The notes under the pieces were generated by a model. That model made no database searches. It saw only the letters and a program-made list of their open reading frames with translations, and was not told the origin of the DNA. From Blastocladiella britannica (lineage: Eukaryota > Blastocladiomycota > Blastocladiomycetes > Blastocladiales > Blastocladiaceae), in assembly GCA_025349905.2 (NCBI GenBank), contig MU624944.1, forward strand, positions 1-16,497: DNA of 16,497 nt, in the 5' to 3' direction. This document shows positions 7,190 through 16,497 of this stretch, piece by piece (within the stretch, counting starts at the first letter, position 1; each line of letters begins with the position of its first letter). Position numbers and translations under genes: made by a program.

Positions 7190-8345
7190 TCACAACACGT
7201 CCCTAAGCAACGGATGCATGAGCAGCCCAAGGGCAGTAGCGCGTCGCCGCGGATCCCACTGCAAGCACTGTTCGGCCAAGTCCAGGACCATCGGGTCGAT
7301 CCCTCCGACCTGGCACATTTGGCTCAGCAACGGGTGGTGGTTGGGCACCATGGGGAACAGTGGCTCGAGAAACCGGTACTGCAGCTGGCCCTGGGCGTCA
7401 CGGCCCGTCACGTACGCAGTTCCGGGGGTTCCGGGGGTTCCGGGACCTGTTCCTCCTCCGGGTGAGGATGTCGAGTGCACGGGCGATCCGGGAACGGGCG
7501 ACGCTGGCGTTGTCGTTGTTGTTGGCGTGTCATGGGCATTGCCATGACTACTACTGCTGCCACTGCTGGTGCTGGTGGTGACAAACGTGGTCGAGGCAAA
7601 TGGGTTCTCGAGCTCGTCCAGTGGGGTCACCAGGGACGCGGGGGGTGCCGCATCCATCACCACCGCGTCGGGCGCCGCGTACTTGTACGCCACCGATGCG
7701 CGGTGGCCACGGAGCGCCCCGAATCCGTTCTCGGGGTCGTCGATCGTACGGTCGTCCACTGGAGCGGCGGCGGTTGCTCCTCGTCCTATGCTGCCAAGAG
7801 CGGCAGATCCATTGGGTGCCGCCGCCGGCGGATCGAGCGGTGGATTACCATCTGTTGAAGTTGAAGCAAGTGCGGGTGTGGAAGTCGCCTCCACCGCTGT
7901 CGCTGCTGATACCGTCGAAGTTGGTGCCGACGATCCGGCCGCAGTCGCCAGGGGCTTGGTCATGTCGCTAGAAGACTGAGTCGAGCTGGCGGGCAGCGTG
8001 GTGGAACCCGCGTACGATGCAATGTAATCGAGCAATTTGCGCAAGCGCGAGGTGGCCGGGGTTGGTGGGCAGTTGATCTTATAGTACTGGCCCTATTATT
8101 ACTTAATAACGTCAGTACACCTTCTGGAGGTGAAAGACAGAGTAAAAACGTACCAGGACAAAGTACAACGACCACACGTTATCCACCTCGGAAAACGGCG
8201 GCTTGCCTAGTACCAGCTCGTAGATCACGCAACCCAAAGACCACATGTCCTGGGCGCCGCGGATCTGGAACTCTTGGTTGCCGGCAACAATCTCCGGCGC
8301 AATGTAGCAAGGAGTGCCGACCACGCGTGCGTCATGAACCTGCAG

Positions 8346-8377
<32 letters not shown>

Positions 8378-10031
8378 TTTGTCAATACAGCGCAAGAACA
8401 GAGGAATATTGCCGACAAACCTTGCGACAGCACAGTCCGTGGATCTGGGCCGAACCGAAATCGGCAATCTTGAGAATGCCGTCCTTGATCATAATATTGG
8501 ATGGTTTCTGAAAAATAAAAAACGCATGAGAATCATATCAATACAAATAAAATAAAAAAAAACCATAACATACAATATCGCGGTGCACAATGCCATGTCG
8601 GCCCAAAAACTCGAGCCCTTGGACCAGCTGTCGGATCCAAAAGGAAAGAATGCGCACGTCGCGCAACGGGCCATGTTTCCGGATCCAGTCACCCAAAGTA
8701 CCACCATCGCAGTACTCCATAAACAAGAAACAGTCCTCGTCAATCATGTGCGACCCATAGTACGACAGTATGTTGGGGTGGTCGACCAGCGACATGGCGG
8801 CAATCAGCTGCTCGAAATTGCGGCGATTGAGGTGCGGGTTGGTCGACGGCAGGTGCAAGTGCTTGATGGCAATGACCATGGGCGGTAATGGGTCCGGAAG
8901 CACCAGCGCTCCACGGTACACGAGCCCAATGGCACCCTGGCCAATGATTTCATCGAGCCGGTACGTCATGTGGCCGCCGAGATCGGTGTCGCTTTCGTCG
9001 CCCGAATCGATGCCGCTGCTGGCGGTGCCGGTTGTATCGGTCCGTACAGAGGTGGTGGTGGTGCTGATGCGAGCAGCGGCGCGAGTGTCGCCGTCCATGT
9101 ACGCGGACGCCATGATGGCATCAACCACGGCCGCCGCCTCGTCATCCTCTTCGTCGTCGTTATCCCCTTCCCCGTCCATGAGATCGGGGCTGCGATTGCG
9201 GCCGTAGAAGGGTCCGACCCCGAGCGCGGCCCGCTGCGACGGCACTGTTCCGCGGCCGCGGCCCAGCTCCGAGTCCAGGTCGCCGGTGATCGAGGCGCGG
9301 CGGGATGCATCGAACCAGTCGTCGGCTGGATCCCGCTGCTCCTCTACGGGACTGAACCGCTCCAGCTGCGATGCGATGCGGGGCAAATGGGCGCGGAGCC
9401 AGCCAACGGCGGCGGTTGGGGCCGCTATTGTGTGGTTGTCCCCTGTCGAGGATGATGATGAAGGGAGGCCGAGGGGCGATGCTCTGCGCTGGTGCGATTT
9501 GGTGGATTTGTTGGAATCGTCGTCGTTCTCACCGTCCTCCTGCTGTGATTTTTGAGAATGGCCATCGCCCTCTTCATGGTGACTGTGGCTATGACTGTGA
9601 CTGCGATTACGGCCGTGCTGGGCAATGGCAGCGGCGGCACGCGAGTGGATCGGAGATGACGAGGAATTCCCCGTGTTGGACCGGTCACGACGGCCCGTCG
9701 GCGATCGCGACGTGGAGGGCGACGACGCAGAAGAAGACGAGGGCACGGGGCCGCCTCCCCTGTTGTGCTCACCATTACCAGAGGCGGGATCATCCCCCGG
9801 ATCGGCACCACCACCATCGCGGCGGTAGATAAAGTGCGGGCGCAGGTCGGCCGTGTGGGGTAGCATCCGACGGTAGCGGATACGACGGGCACGCTCGTTC
9901 GGGTGGTACATGAGCAGCGCCAGCTTGAGGGTTGCGGCATGGAACAGCTGGGCCAGCCGCTCGCGCTCGCGCTGGCGCTCGGCGTCGCCCAGGGACGACA
10001 GGTGCAGCTTGTGCACGAGCACGCCAACCAT
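7190..10031 (-). CDS. STE-like Ser/Thr protein kinase with an insertion in the C-lobe (4 exons)
   Basis: Minus-strand exons 10031-8574, 8507-8421, 8339-8154 and 8092-7190 give 877 residues. Introns of 66, 81 and 61 nt start GTATGT, GTTTGT and GTACGT and end CAG, CAG and TAG; all three are phase 0. Residues 1-70 are a basic, helical segment (RQRERERLAQLF), 71-353 are low-complexity Ser/Asp/His-rich, and the kinase starts near 355. Seen motifs: glycine loop GQGAIG (364-369), ATP-binding Lys390 in VIAIK, DHPNIL, hinge MEYCDGG, catalytic HRDIKPSN with Asp485, DFGSA at 502, GTPCYIAPE with APE 529-531, and DMWSLG. Subdomain XI (CLQWDPRRRATA, about 853-864) comes only after an insertion of about 209 residues at 605-813. 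The catalytic set looks complete, so activity is expected. The motifs favour a MAP3K/Cdc15-like STE kinase; family is inference. Confidence 0.9.
8347..8376. repeat. (TA)15 microsatellite in kinase intron 2
   Basis: Fifteen uninterrupted TA units lie within the 81-nt second intron of the kinase gene (8420-8340), close to its 3' splice site. The repeat explains why this intron exceeds the 61-66 nt of its neighbours. It lies between the putative branch region and the acceptor CTGCAG. Confidence 0.95.
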
Positions 10032-10174
10032 TCTTTATTATTATTTGTATTTGTATGTTATACCGGATGACTGGGGCTGTTGCGGGAAGCAAAGGGATAT
10101 GAGCGGCAACGGCAACGTACGGCACGACAGCGAACAATTTTTTCTCGCGTCAATCAAAAAAAAACAGAGCAAAA
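10032..10174. promoter_or_regulatory. Divergent promoter between the kinase and SPT2
   Basis: Only 143 bp separate the two ATG codons, which face away from each other. The stretch has TTTGTATTTGTATG-like sequence near the kinase start, CAACGGCAACG repeats in the middle and an A-rich leader ending in caaaaATG before SPT2. No gene fits. Shared or overlapping promoters follow from the spacing. Confidence 0.55.
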
Positions 10175-11652
10175 ATGTCGCTGGCAGAGCAGGCCGCCGA
10201 GCGCATGTACCGCAAGCAGCTTGCGCGACAGCAACAGCAGCATACACGACCTACCCCGGCACCTACACTTGCTCCTGCACATGCGCCGGCACCATCGGTC
10301 CACCAACAAAAACAACACCATCACACGCATAAACACTCAACGGAACGGCCTCCAGTGCCCGAGTCCAGGACGGCAACACGTCCGCCGCCGCCACCTCCAC
10401 CACCACAGCCGGTCCGACGAGCCACACCCGCCGCCGGAGATGACTTTCACGCGTTGCTGGCCCAGGCCCGATCGGTTGCCCCGGACCAGCTGCGCGTCCT
10501 TGGTGCTAATGGCCGCCCCAAGCGCGTGCCCTCGCCTCCGCCTCCGCCCATGCACGTACCGTCGTCTTCGTCCTTGTCATCGTCATCAACTGCTGCGCGA
10601 CCTCGCTCCATGCCTGGAGCTGCCACTGGCCCTGGATCGTCCGCTGGTTCGCGAGCTCCCTCAATAAAGCCTGCTGGTATGGTCACTGGTGGTGCGAGGT
10701 CCATCACTCCCACTTCTACTTCGGCTCGGCCTGTGCCTCGACACTCCGTCGTCACAACTGCACCCCGATCTGCTGCTACGGGAATGGGTTTGGCAGCACG
10801 CCCGAAACTGGTTCCTGGACCCACTGTGCAGCAGCAACAGCGGCCGCGTGTGGCCTTGTCGTCTTCAGCAGCAACAGCGCCTGCTCCTGGGGCTCGCCCT
10901 CTCTCTCGTACCGGATCGGCGGGGAGCGGTACCAATGGCGCCCGAATGGCCCCACCGGTCCCTCCGATTGTATCGCGAGCGCGAGTTGCTGGTGGACCTT
11001 TACCGCCGCCGCCAGGTGCTGCCGGCCGTCGTCTTGCTGGTGGTGTTGTAGCCCTCCCCAACCGCGCCCATTCGGTGCCACCTCCGCCCTCCAGCATGGG
11101 GCCATCAGGAACCTACCGCCCGCCGCGTATTGGAGCCGACCGACAGCCGCCCTCCGCGCCGCCGGGCCGACGTCCACCGCCGCCACCAGGGGCCCAGCAG
11201 CCGCCATTGCGACGACCGCCGCCGCCTCCCGTGGTAGGTGCGGCCGCCGCGTTCCAGCGCCAGCGCCAACACCGAAACCAGCACCAACGCCGTGCGCGGC
11301 CCAACTTGGACGAGTACGAGACCGACGACGACGATGCGAGCGACGTGTCCGAGTCGGATCATCTGCGGCCTGACGATATTAGCGCCACCATTCAGTCGCT
11401 GTTTGGTGGGCGCGGGCGCCGGCCTGTGGTGTTGAGCGACGACGAGGATATGGAGGCGTCGTTTGAGGATGCGGCCCGCGAGGAGGCTCGAAGGTACTCA
11501 ACTTTATCTTCCTTACTGCCAGTAGATACTGACTGAAATTGTACAGTGCGGCCATTGCCCGGCGCGAAGATATGCTGGCCGAGCAGGAGGAGCAGGAGCG
11601 ACGCTCCAAGCGGATGAAGCTGGCCTCGCACGATCGATCCGATTCCGACTAG
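10175..11652 (+). CDS. SPT2: Spt2 histone chaperone / chromatin protein
   Basis: Spt2 binds histone H3-H4 through its C-terminal domain and helps keep nucleosomes during transcription. Exon 1 (10175-11493) and exon 2 (11547-11652) give 474 residues. The 53-nt intron starts GTACTC and ends TACAG, with a TACTGAC branch-like sequence 16 nt before the acceptor. Splicing makes the codon AGT and joins EEAR-S-AAIARRED, which restores the conserved Spt2 core. The domain spans about 378-470: an acidic run (YETDDDDASDVSESD), ISATIQSLFGG, SDDEDMEASFEDAAREEARS and a charged helix ending RRSKRMK. Residues 1-375 are low complexity: Gln/His-rich near 20-55, polyproline runs, and Ser/Ala/Arg-rich sequence. 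Only the C-terminus is diagnostic, as is usual for Spt2. The ATG in MSLAEQAAERMYRKQLA is the first after the A-rich leader. Confidence 0.88.
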
Positions 11653-12230
11653 AACGGATCACCCCACTCCCACCGAACCAACCGCGACCGCAACAACGGC
11701 AAACAAGTAATTAATATATCTCTCAATCGTTGTTATCGTTCTCATGATCGGGCATTCGGAGTAATGGGCGAGACGACGACGCAGACGATGCGGTGGGGAT
11801 AAAGCTAAAAGTATTCTGCTCGTGAGGAATTCTTACGCCACAAACATGCTGGTAGTAGTCCGACTTTCCCCATGCACAAGCGCTTCGCCCACCTTGGCAA
11901 TAGTAAAAAGCACATCGCAGGCACTAGCGAATTCCCTCTATTCTACAATTTACCGCTGTCCACGTATTCCTCGTCCGTATCAACGCCCAACTAGACCTGA
12001 GTGGAGCTGAAGAAATTACCTTACGCCACAGAACGCTTTGTTGACATCCTTCCTCATTTTGTCGGTCACCGCCTCCATTACGGTGTGTGTAGAGCGACAT
12101 CTCTTTCGTGCACATTCAATTCGCTCGCCCTTGCTCCCCCTCTCCTTCGACCCTCCTTCGGCAATCAACCAGCTTCACCGCAACATAAAAAAGACTAGAC
12201 TCCACTCTCAAGATAAACAAGAAAAATAAC
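11653..12230 (+). other. Intergenic region: SPT2 3' end and RasGEF promoter/leader
   Basis: I see no convincing gene in these 578 bp. The left end has AT-rich taattaatatat sequence suited to SPT2 3' processing. The 11-bp sequence CTTACGCCACA occurs twice in direct orientation (11832-11842 and 12020-12030). A pyrimidine-rich block (about 12120-12180) followed by an A-rich leader precedes the RasGEF ATG, like many fungal core promoters. ATG triplets occur left of about 11875 but none in the last 350 bp before the start, so a short leader would have no upstream ORF. Confidence 0.5.
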
Positions 12231-15200
12231 ATGGTCACCATTGTGCGCGCCCTGTACGACTACGACGGCGGCGAGTCGTCCAACCTGTCGTTCAAGGCCG
12301 ACGACCTCATCCAGGTGTTCACGCAGCTCGAGTCCGGGTGGTGGGACGGCCTGTTGCGCGAGGAGCGCGGCTGGTTCCCCTCCAACTACGTGTCGTCGCC
12401 GCTGACGCCCCGCACGCGCGCCGAAGAGGACGCATGGGTCAAGCGCGTGGCCGCCGACGCCCAGGCGTTCTGGTACAACACCGTGACTGGCGAGTCGGCG
12501 TGGGAGCGCGCCGACAATGTGCTGCTATTGCCCGATGGCTGGCAGCTGCAGGAGACGGACGACGGCCAAGGCACCTTCTTTTACCACGAGGAGTCGGACG
12601 AGATGTCGTGGACGCTCCCGGCCGTCATGTGGACCGCCGAGTACTTGGCGACCGCCATGCCGCCGCCGCCGCCCGCGCTCGCGGACGTGCCCGTCGACTC
12701 GGCCGCCACTACCGCTCCCACGTCGCCCGTGGCGGCCGAGGATGCCACTGACAACGCCGATGCTGCGCCGGATATGGCAGCCGAAAGTGGCGGCGCCGCC
12801 ATGGAACTCATCAGCGCCGCACCCGCCGCCGACGACATTCCGCGCCGCGTGTCATCCAACTCGCTTCGACTTTCCGGTGGCGCCAGCACTCCGGCGCCGA
12901 CCACTGCTGCACCTGCACCTGCGGCTGCCGACGGGACCGGCGACGGTCCCCTCTCGCCGACGCGCTCGGTCGGGTCGGCGTCCACGTCGAGCCAGCCTGC
13001 CGCCCCGTCGGCCGGGTCCGACCGCCAAGTGCGCGCGTGGTCGCTCCTGACCCAGCAAATCTTTGCCGCCATCCAGCGACTCCTCAAGTCGGCCAAGGGC
13101 GGCAACAAGTCGGCGTTCATCAACGACTCGTCACGCATCGTCGAGGCTATCCGGAGCATGCTGCAGGCCAGCGGCGCCGTCGACAAGGAAGGCCCAACAT
13201 GTGCGTCTCTTTCTTCTTTTCGTTGAAACGCCACTTCCTTTCCCCTTCGAGTGTGAGGGCATTTTAAACGTGAAATGCAATGCACGCACGAGCGCGCAAA
13301 CCAAAGAGGAAAGGGACGGCGGACTTGCCCGAGATTTCTCGTCTGTGGCACAGAATACTCCAGTGGCTGAATGATCCAAAACTCACTCTAAAAAACGTTT
13401 TTGACAGTGAAAAACAACCCGTCGCTCAAGCTGCAGCACCGCACGCTGCTCGGCGCGCTTTCCAAGCTCGTCCTATCGGCAAAGCTCGCATCGGGTGTGT
13501 GGCCCCCACCGGACGCGGTCCAAAAGATGATTGTCGAGGCATCCGAGCTCCTGGCGTCGGTCAAGGGCTTTGTCGAGGCTGCCCGCCAGTGCAACGTCGA
13601 CGTCAAGACCGACATTATCGAGTCCGTACTTTTATATATATTTTTCTTATGTGAGAAATGGAACAATGGACTCACCCCACGAAACGACAACTCGATTCCG
13701 CACTCTTGGGTATTACAGCGAAAAGGACAAGGAGGAACGCGAACGCGCCGAGCGCGAGGCGGCCGAGACCGCCGCTCGCCAACAGCAGCAGCAACAGCGC
13801 ACGCGCGTGCCCTCGGCGGCGCTTTCCATCTCGCTAACGAACGAGACGGTCCAGCAGCTCGCGGGTCTGTCGGGCAACGTGCTGTCGACGCTCGGACAGC
13901 TGTACGCCAAGACCCAGGAGCAGATCACGGTGGTGACGCTGGTGGGTCTGACGCGGTCGGCGGTGACCGAGGTGGGCGGATTCCTGTCGTTCATTGAGGA
14001 CATTCACCTCGAGGAAGGCCCCGACTCGCCGCTCATGCACGAGTTTAAGATTTACAAGCAGGCGCTGTACAACAACCTCACGGGCCTGGTTATGGCCACT
14101 ACCACCGCCACGGGCCCACACGCGCCCGCCGACGCCATGGACCAGGTGGTGGTGTCGATCACGGTCGTGGAGCGGTCGGTCAAGGACCTGCTGCAGTCGA
14201 CGCAGCAGCTGCTGGAGGCCAAGTACCGCCGCGAGCACCGCCGGTCGTCGATGGCCGCGCCCGTGGTGCCGCTGTCGCCCATATCGCCGTTCCCGCAGCA
14301 AAAGCCCATTGGCGCCGAGAAGCTGGCGCTCAACACGGAGCTGGCCAACTCGGTCGCGCAGCGGCACCTGGCCATGGGCCAGCGGTCGGCCACCCAGTCG
14401 TCGTTCACCACCTTGTACGCCAGCGGCGGCATGGGCAGTGGCGGCCGCGCGCCATCCATGGGCGCGTCGCCGTCCACCCCACCGTACTCGGCCAAGCTGC
14501 GCAAGTTCTTTGGCGACGACGTGGACCCGTCGATGCTGCCGTCGCCCGTCTCGGGCGGCAGCGGTGGGCCCGGTGGTCCCGGCGGCATGCGCGGCCTCTC
14601 GGGCATGCGCGGCGCGTCTAGCGAGTTTGGCGAGCAGGTGCCATGGTTCCTGGCCACCGACTACGCGCCCAACGAGATTGTGTTCAACATGGAGGGCCTG
14701 GTCAAGGGCGGCACGCTGCGGTCGCTGGTGGAGCGGCTCACGGTGCACGAGGGCCTCGACGTGTCATACCAGACCGGGTTCCTGTTCTCGTACCGCACGT
14801 TCATGACGTCGACCGACCTGATGGACGCGCTCATGGCCCGGTTCAACATCCAACCGCCCTCGGGCCTCTCGGACTCGGAACTCGAGACGTGGATCGAGCG
14901 CAAGATGACGCCCGTGCGGGTGGCGGTCTTTGACGTCATGTCCATGTGGCTCGAGCATTTCGCGCTGCCGTACATTCCCGACGACATGGCGGCCCTGGAC
15001 CAGATGCGCAACTGGTCGCGCACGGTCATGCGCCCCGTGATGGCCGCGCAGTCGGTGCAGCTCATCAAGCACATTGAGCGGCGCGAGCAGTCGCCCACCC
15101 CGCACTTGCCGCTTCGCCCGGTGCCCGCGGCCAATGGCGCGCAGCCCATGTTCCCACAAGGTCCGCCGCCGTCGCCGTTGCTGCCGCGCAACATCAAGAA

Positions 15201-16026
15201 GATGAAGTTCACGGAAATCGACCCGCTCGAGATTGCCCGGCAGCTGACGCTGATTGAGTTTTCGTACTTCACGCGTCTGATCTACACCGAGTTCCTCAAC
15301 AAGGCGTGGTCGGCGGAGCAAGGGTCCACCGAGGAGGCCAACGCGCGCGCGCCCAACCTGCGGCGCATGGCTGAAATGTCCAACTCGGTGACGGGGTGGG
15401 TCGCCGAGTCGATCCTGGCCGAGGAGGACCCCAAGAAGCGGTGCGCGCTGCTCAAGCACTACATCCAGATTGCCGACAAGTGCCGGTCGCTCAACAACTA
15501 CAACACGCTGTTCTCAATCTTGGCGGCGCTCAACTCGGCGCCGATCCACCGGCTGTCGCGCACCTGGGAACAACTGTCGACCAAGACGTTGTCGCTGCTC
15601 AACGACCTGCGCACCATCACCGACCCGTCGCGCAATTTCGCCACGTACCGCGAGCTGTTGGCGTCGGTGCTTCCGCCGTGCATTCCGTTCCTGGGTCGGT
15701 ACTTGTCGGACCTGACGTTCCTCGAAGACGGCAACGCCAACATCATCAAGATTGCGGGGATTGCCGACGACTCGAGCCCGGACATGCCGGTGCTGGTCAA
15801 CTTTTCCAAGCGCCAGCGGACTGCCGAAATCATTCGCGAGATCCAGCAGTTCCAGGTGCTGCCGTTCCATCTCAAGGCGGTGCCCGAGGTGCAGGATTAC
15901 TTGCTGGGCATGATCAACCACAACCGCGACTCGGAGGAGCTTTATGAGATTTCCATGAACCGCGAGCCCCGGGAGCGCGAGGACCAGAAGCTCGTACGTT
16001 TGCTGGAGGAGTCAGGTCTTTTGTAA
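12231..16026 (+). CDS. CDC25: Cdc25-type Ras guanine-nucleotide exchange factor (SH3-WW-WW-RasGEFN-RasGEF)
   Basis: Proteins of this class load GTP onto Ras at the plasma membrane and switch on cAMP or MAPK signalling. Exon 1 is 12231-13200. Intron 1 (13201-13407, 207 nt, GTGCGT...GACAG) joins KEGPT to LKNNPSLKLQHRTL. Exon 2 ends at 13625 (donor GTACTT) or 13621 (weak GTCCGT), and exon 3 starts at 13726 or 13719; both pairings keep frame and give 1162 or 1163 residues. Domains: SH3 at 4-56 (ALYDY, GWWDG, GWFPSNYV), WW-like at 69-91, WW at 100-130 (LPDGW...W..P), a helical region (LSKLVLSAKLASGVWPPPDA) typical of fungal Cdc25, a Gln-rich stretch, RasGEFN from about 712, and catalytic RasGEF from about 891 (DPLEIARQLTLIEF, CRSLNNYNTLFSILAALNS, PFLGRYLSDLTFLEDG, NFSKRQRTAEII). 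The frame ends at TAA 16024-16026. Catalytic blocks look intact. Confidence 0.93.
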
Positions 16027-16189
16027 TTTTTCTTTTGAATGTTTTCTTGTTTGCGTGTAGACCATTTTCTTTCTGTTTTTCTTTTGCGTGTGTGTTGCTT
16101 GGCCAAATATTAATTCAAATTGCTTTACACGGCTGGGTGGGCTTTCGAAAGTTTCCATCTCACCAGCGATCTCGTCCGCTATGCGGGCA

Positions 16190-16216
16190 CTACAACCAGT
16201 TGTGCGACTGGTGTAG
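16190..16216. repeat. Hairpin-forming inverted repeat in the convergent 3' region
   Basis: The left arm CTACaACCAGT and right arm ACTGGTGTAG pair over 10 bp with one bulged A around the loop TGTGCG. It sits between the RasGEF stop (16026) and the stop of the convergent gene (16264), so it may form in either 3' UTR. No known RNA family is recognised. Confidence 0.6.
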
Positions 16217-16261
16217 CAGAGAGTGGATACCGTTTTTGGTACCGGGAGCGTAAAAGAAAAA

Positions 16262-16497
16262 CTATGGCGACGCCGCCGCCTTGGCTGCCGCCGTTTCGGC
16301 CGCCTTGACCTTGGCCACTGACTTCGCCTTTTGCGCGTCAGCCCGCGCGCCCACGAGACTCTCTACCGCGGCGACCAGCTTGGGGCCCCACGCCACACCC
16401 GCCTCCGCCGCCGCACACATCCGTCGGGTCGCCCACTCGTGGTACAGGCTGCACCAGGCCATGTCGGCCTCGGATTTGCCTTTCCAACCAGCGAGCT
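16262..16497 (-). CDS. Unrecognised Ala/Lys-rich protein, C-terminal end (truncated by window edge)
   Basis: The minus-strand frame is open from the right edge to TAG at 16264-16262, showing 77 residues. An internal ATG at 16462 exists, but the 11 codons before it (LAGWKGKSEAD) are equally protein-like, so the true start is probably outside the window. The segment opens with several aromatic residues and cysteines (MAWCSLYHEWATRRMCAAAE) and ends with a charged Ala/Lys helix (KAKSVAKVKAAETAAAKAAASP) that may be a coiled coil. GC-rich codon use matches the real genes here, and the convergent arrangement with the RasGEF leaves 235 bp between stops. I do not recognise the family. Confidence 0.5.
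   Translation of the reverse strand, partial: LAGWKGKSEADMAWCSLYHEWATRRMCAAAEAGVAWGPKLVAAVESLVGARADAQKAKSVAKVKAAETAAAKAAASP

Noticed and set aside
8970..9832. Several + strand frames opposite the kinase N-terminal region
   Set aside because: They overlap each other and mirror the Ser/Asp-rich kinase exon; no motif or splice support.
10447..11097. 216-residue minus-strand frame in SPT2
   Set aside because: Antisense to the low-complexity SPT2 exon; Gly/Ala/Arg composition follows from codon bias.
13834..14748. 304-residue minus-strand frame within the RasGEF gene
   Set aside because: Antisense to a well-supported RasGEF exon; Arg/His/Leu-rich with no domain features.
16160..16260. Possible H/ACA-like snoRNA (two hairpins)
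   Set aside because: The second hairpin is weak, the hinge AGAGAG does not fit ANANNA and no ACA box sits at a proper 3' end.

Overview
The window is nuclear DNA of a fungus or fungus-like eukaryote. The evidence is GC-rich exons, short AT-rich GT..AG introns (mostly 61-66 nt), very tight gene spacing, and fungal-type proteins: Gar1, mitochondrial bS6 with a fungal-like context, Spt2 and an SH3/WW Cdc25-type Ras exchange factor. The GC content, compactness and intron style would fit a zoosporic early-diverging lineage such as Blastocladiomycota. That placement is inference only; no marker in the window proves it.

Layout, left to right. (1) 1-428, +: the 3' end of an EF-hand protein gene. (2) 493-1333, -: GAR1, three coding exons, with RGG tails on both sides of the pseudouridylase-binding core. 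(3) 1512-5909, -: a decayed non-LTR (LINE-like, RNase H-bearing) retrotransposon with remnants of AP endonuclease, the start of reverse transcriptase, RNase H and a terminal zinc knuckle. It carries frameshifts and lacks the RT catalytic core. An A-tract at its 3' end and a matching 8-bp flank on each side suggest it inserted into what was a shared promoter of about 270 bp between GAR1 (-) and the next gene (+). (4) 6012-6595, +: mitochondrial ribosomal protein bS6. (5) 6627-7181, +: a small helical protein, possibly Mediator subunit 11. (6) 7190-10031, -: a 877-residue STE-like protein kinase in four exons, with a long disordered N-terminus and an unusual insertion of about 210 residues inside the C-lobe. 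(7) 10175-11652, +: SPT2 histone chaperone, divergent from the kinase across 143 bp. (8) 11653-12230: the longest clearly gene-free stretch, probably holding the promoter and leader of the next gene. (9) 12231-16026, +: a Ras guanine-nucleotide exchange factor (SH3-WW-WW-RasGEFN-RasGEF, about 1162 aa). (10) 16262-16497, -: the C-terminal end of an unrecognised Ala/Lys-rich protein.

The genes do not form one pathway. GAR1 serves rRNA pseudouridylation, bS6m mitochondrial translation, SPT2 chromatin, and the kinase and RasGEF signalling. The strongest points for a second look are the kinase with a split C-lobe, the retroelement wedged into a divergent promoter with its RT core replaced by unrecognised sequence, the extreme compactness (convergent stop codons 8 bp apart; tandem genes 31 bp apart), and an uncertain splice junction in the RasGEF. 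I saw no CRISPR array, tRNA, rRNA or bacterial-type operon. Nothing here amounts to a clearly new multi-gene system.
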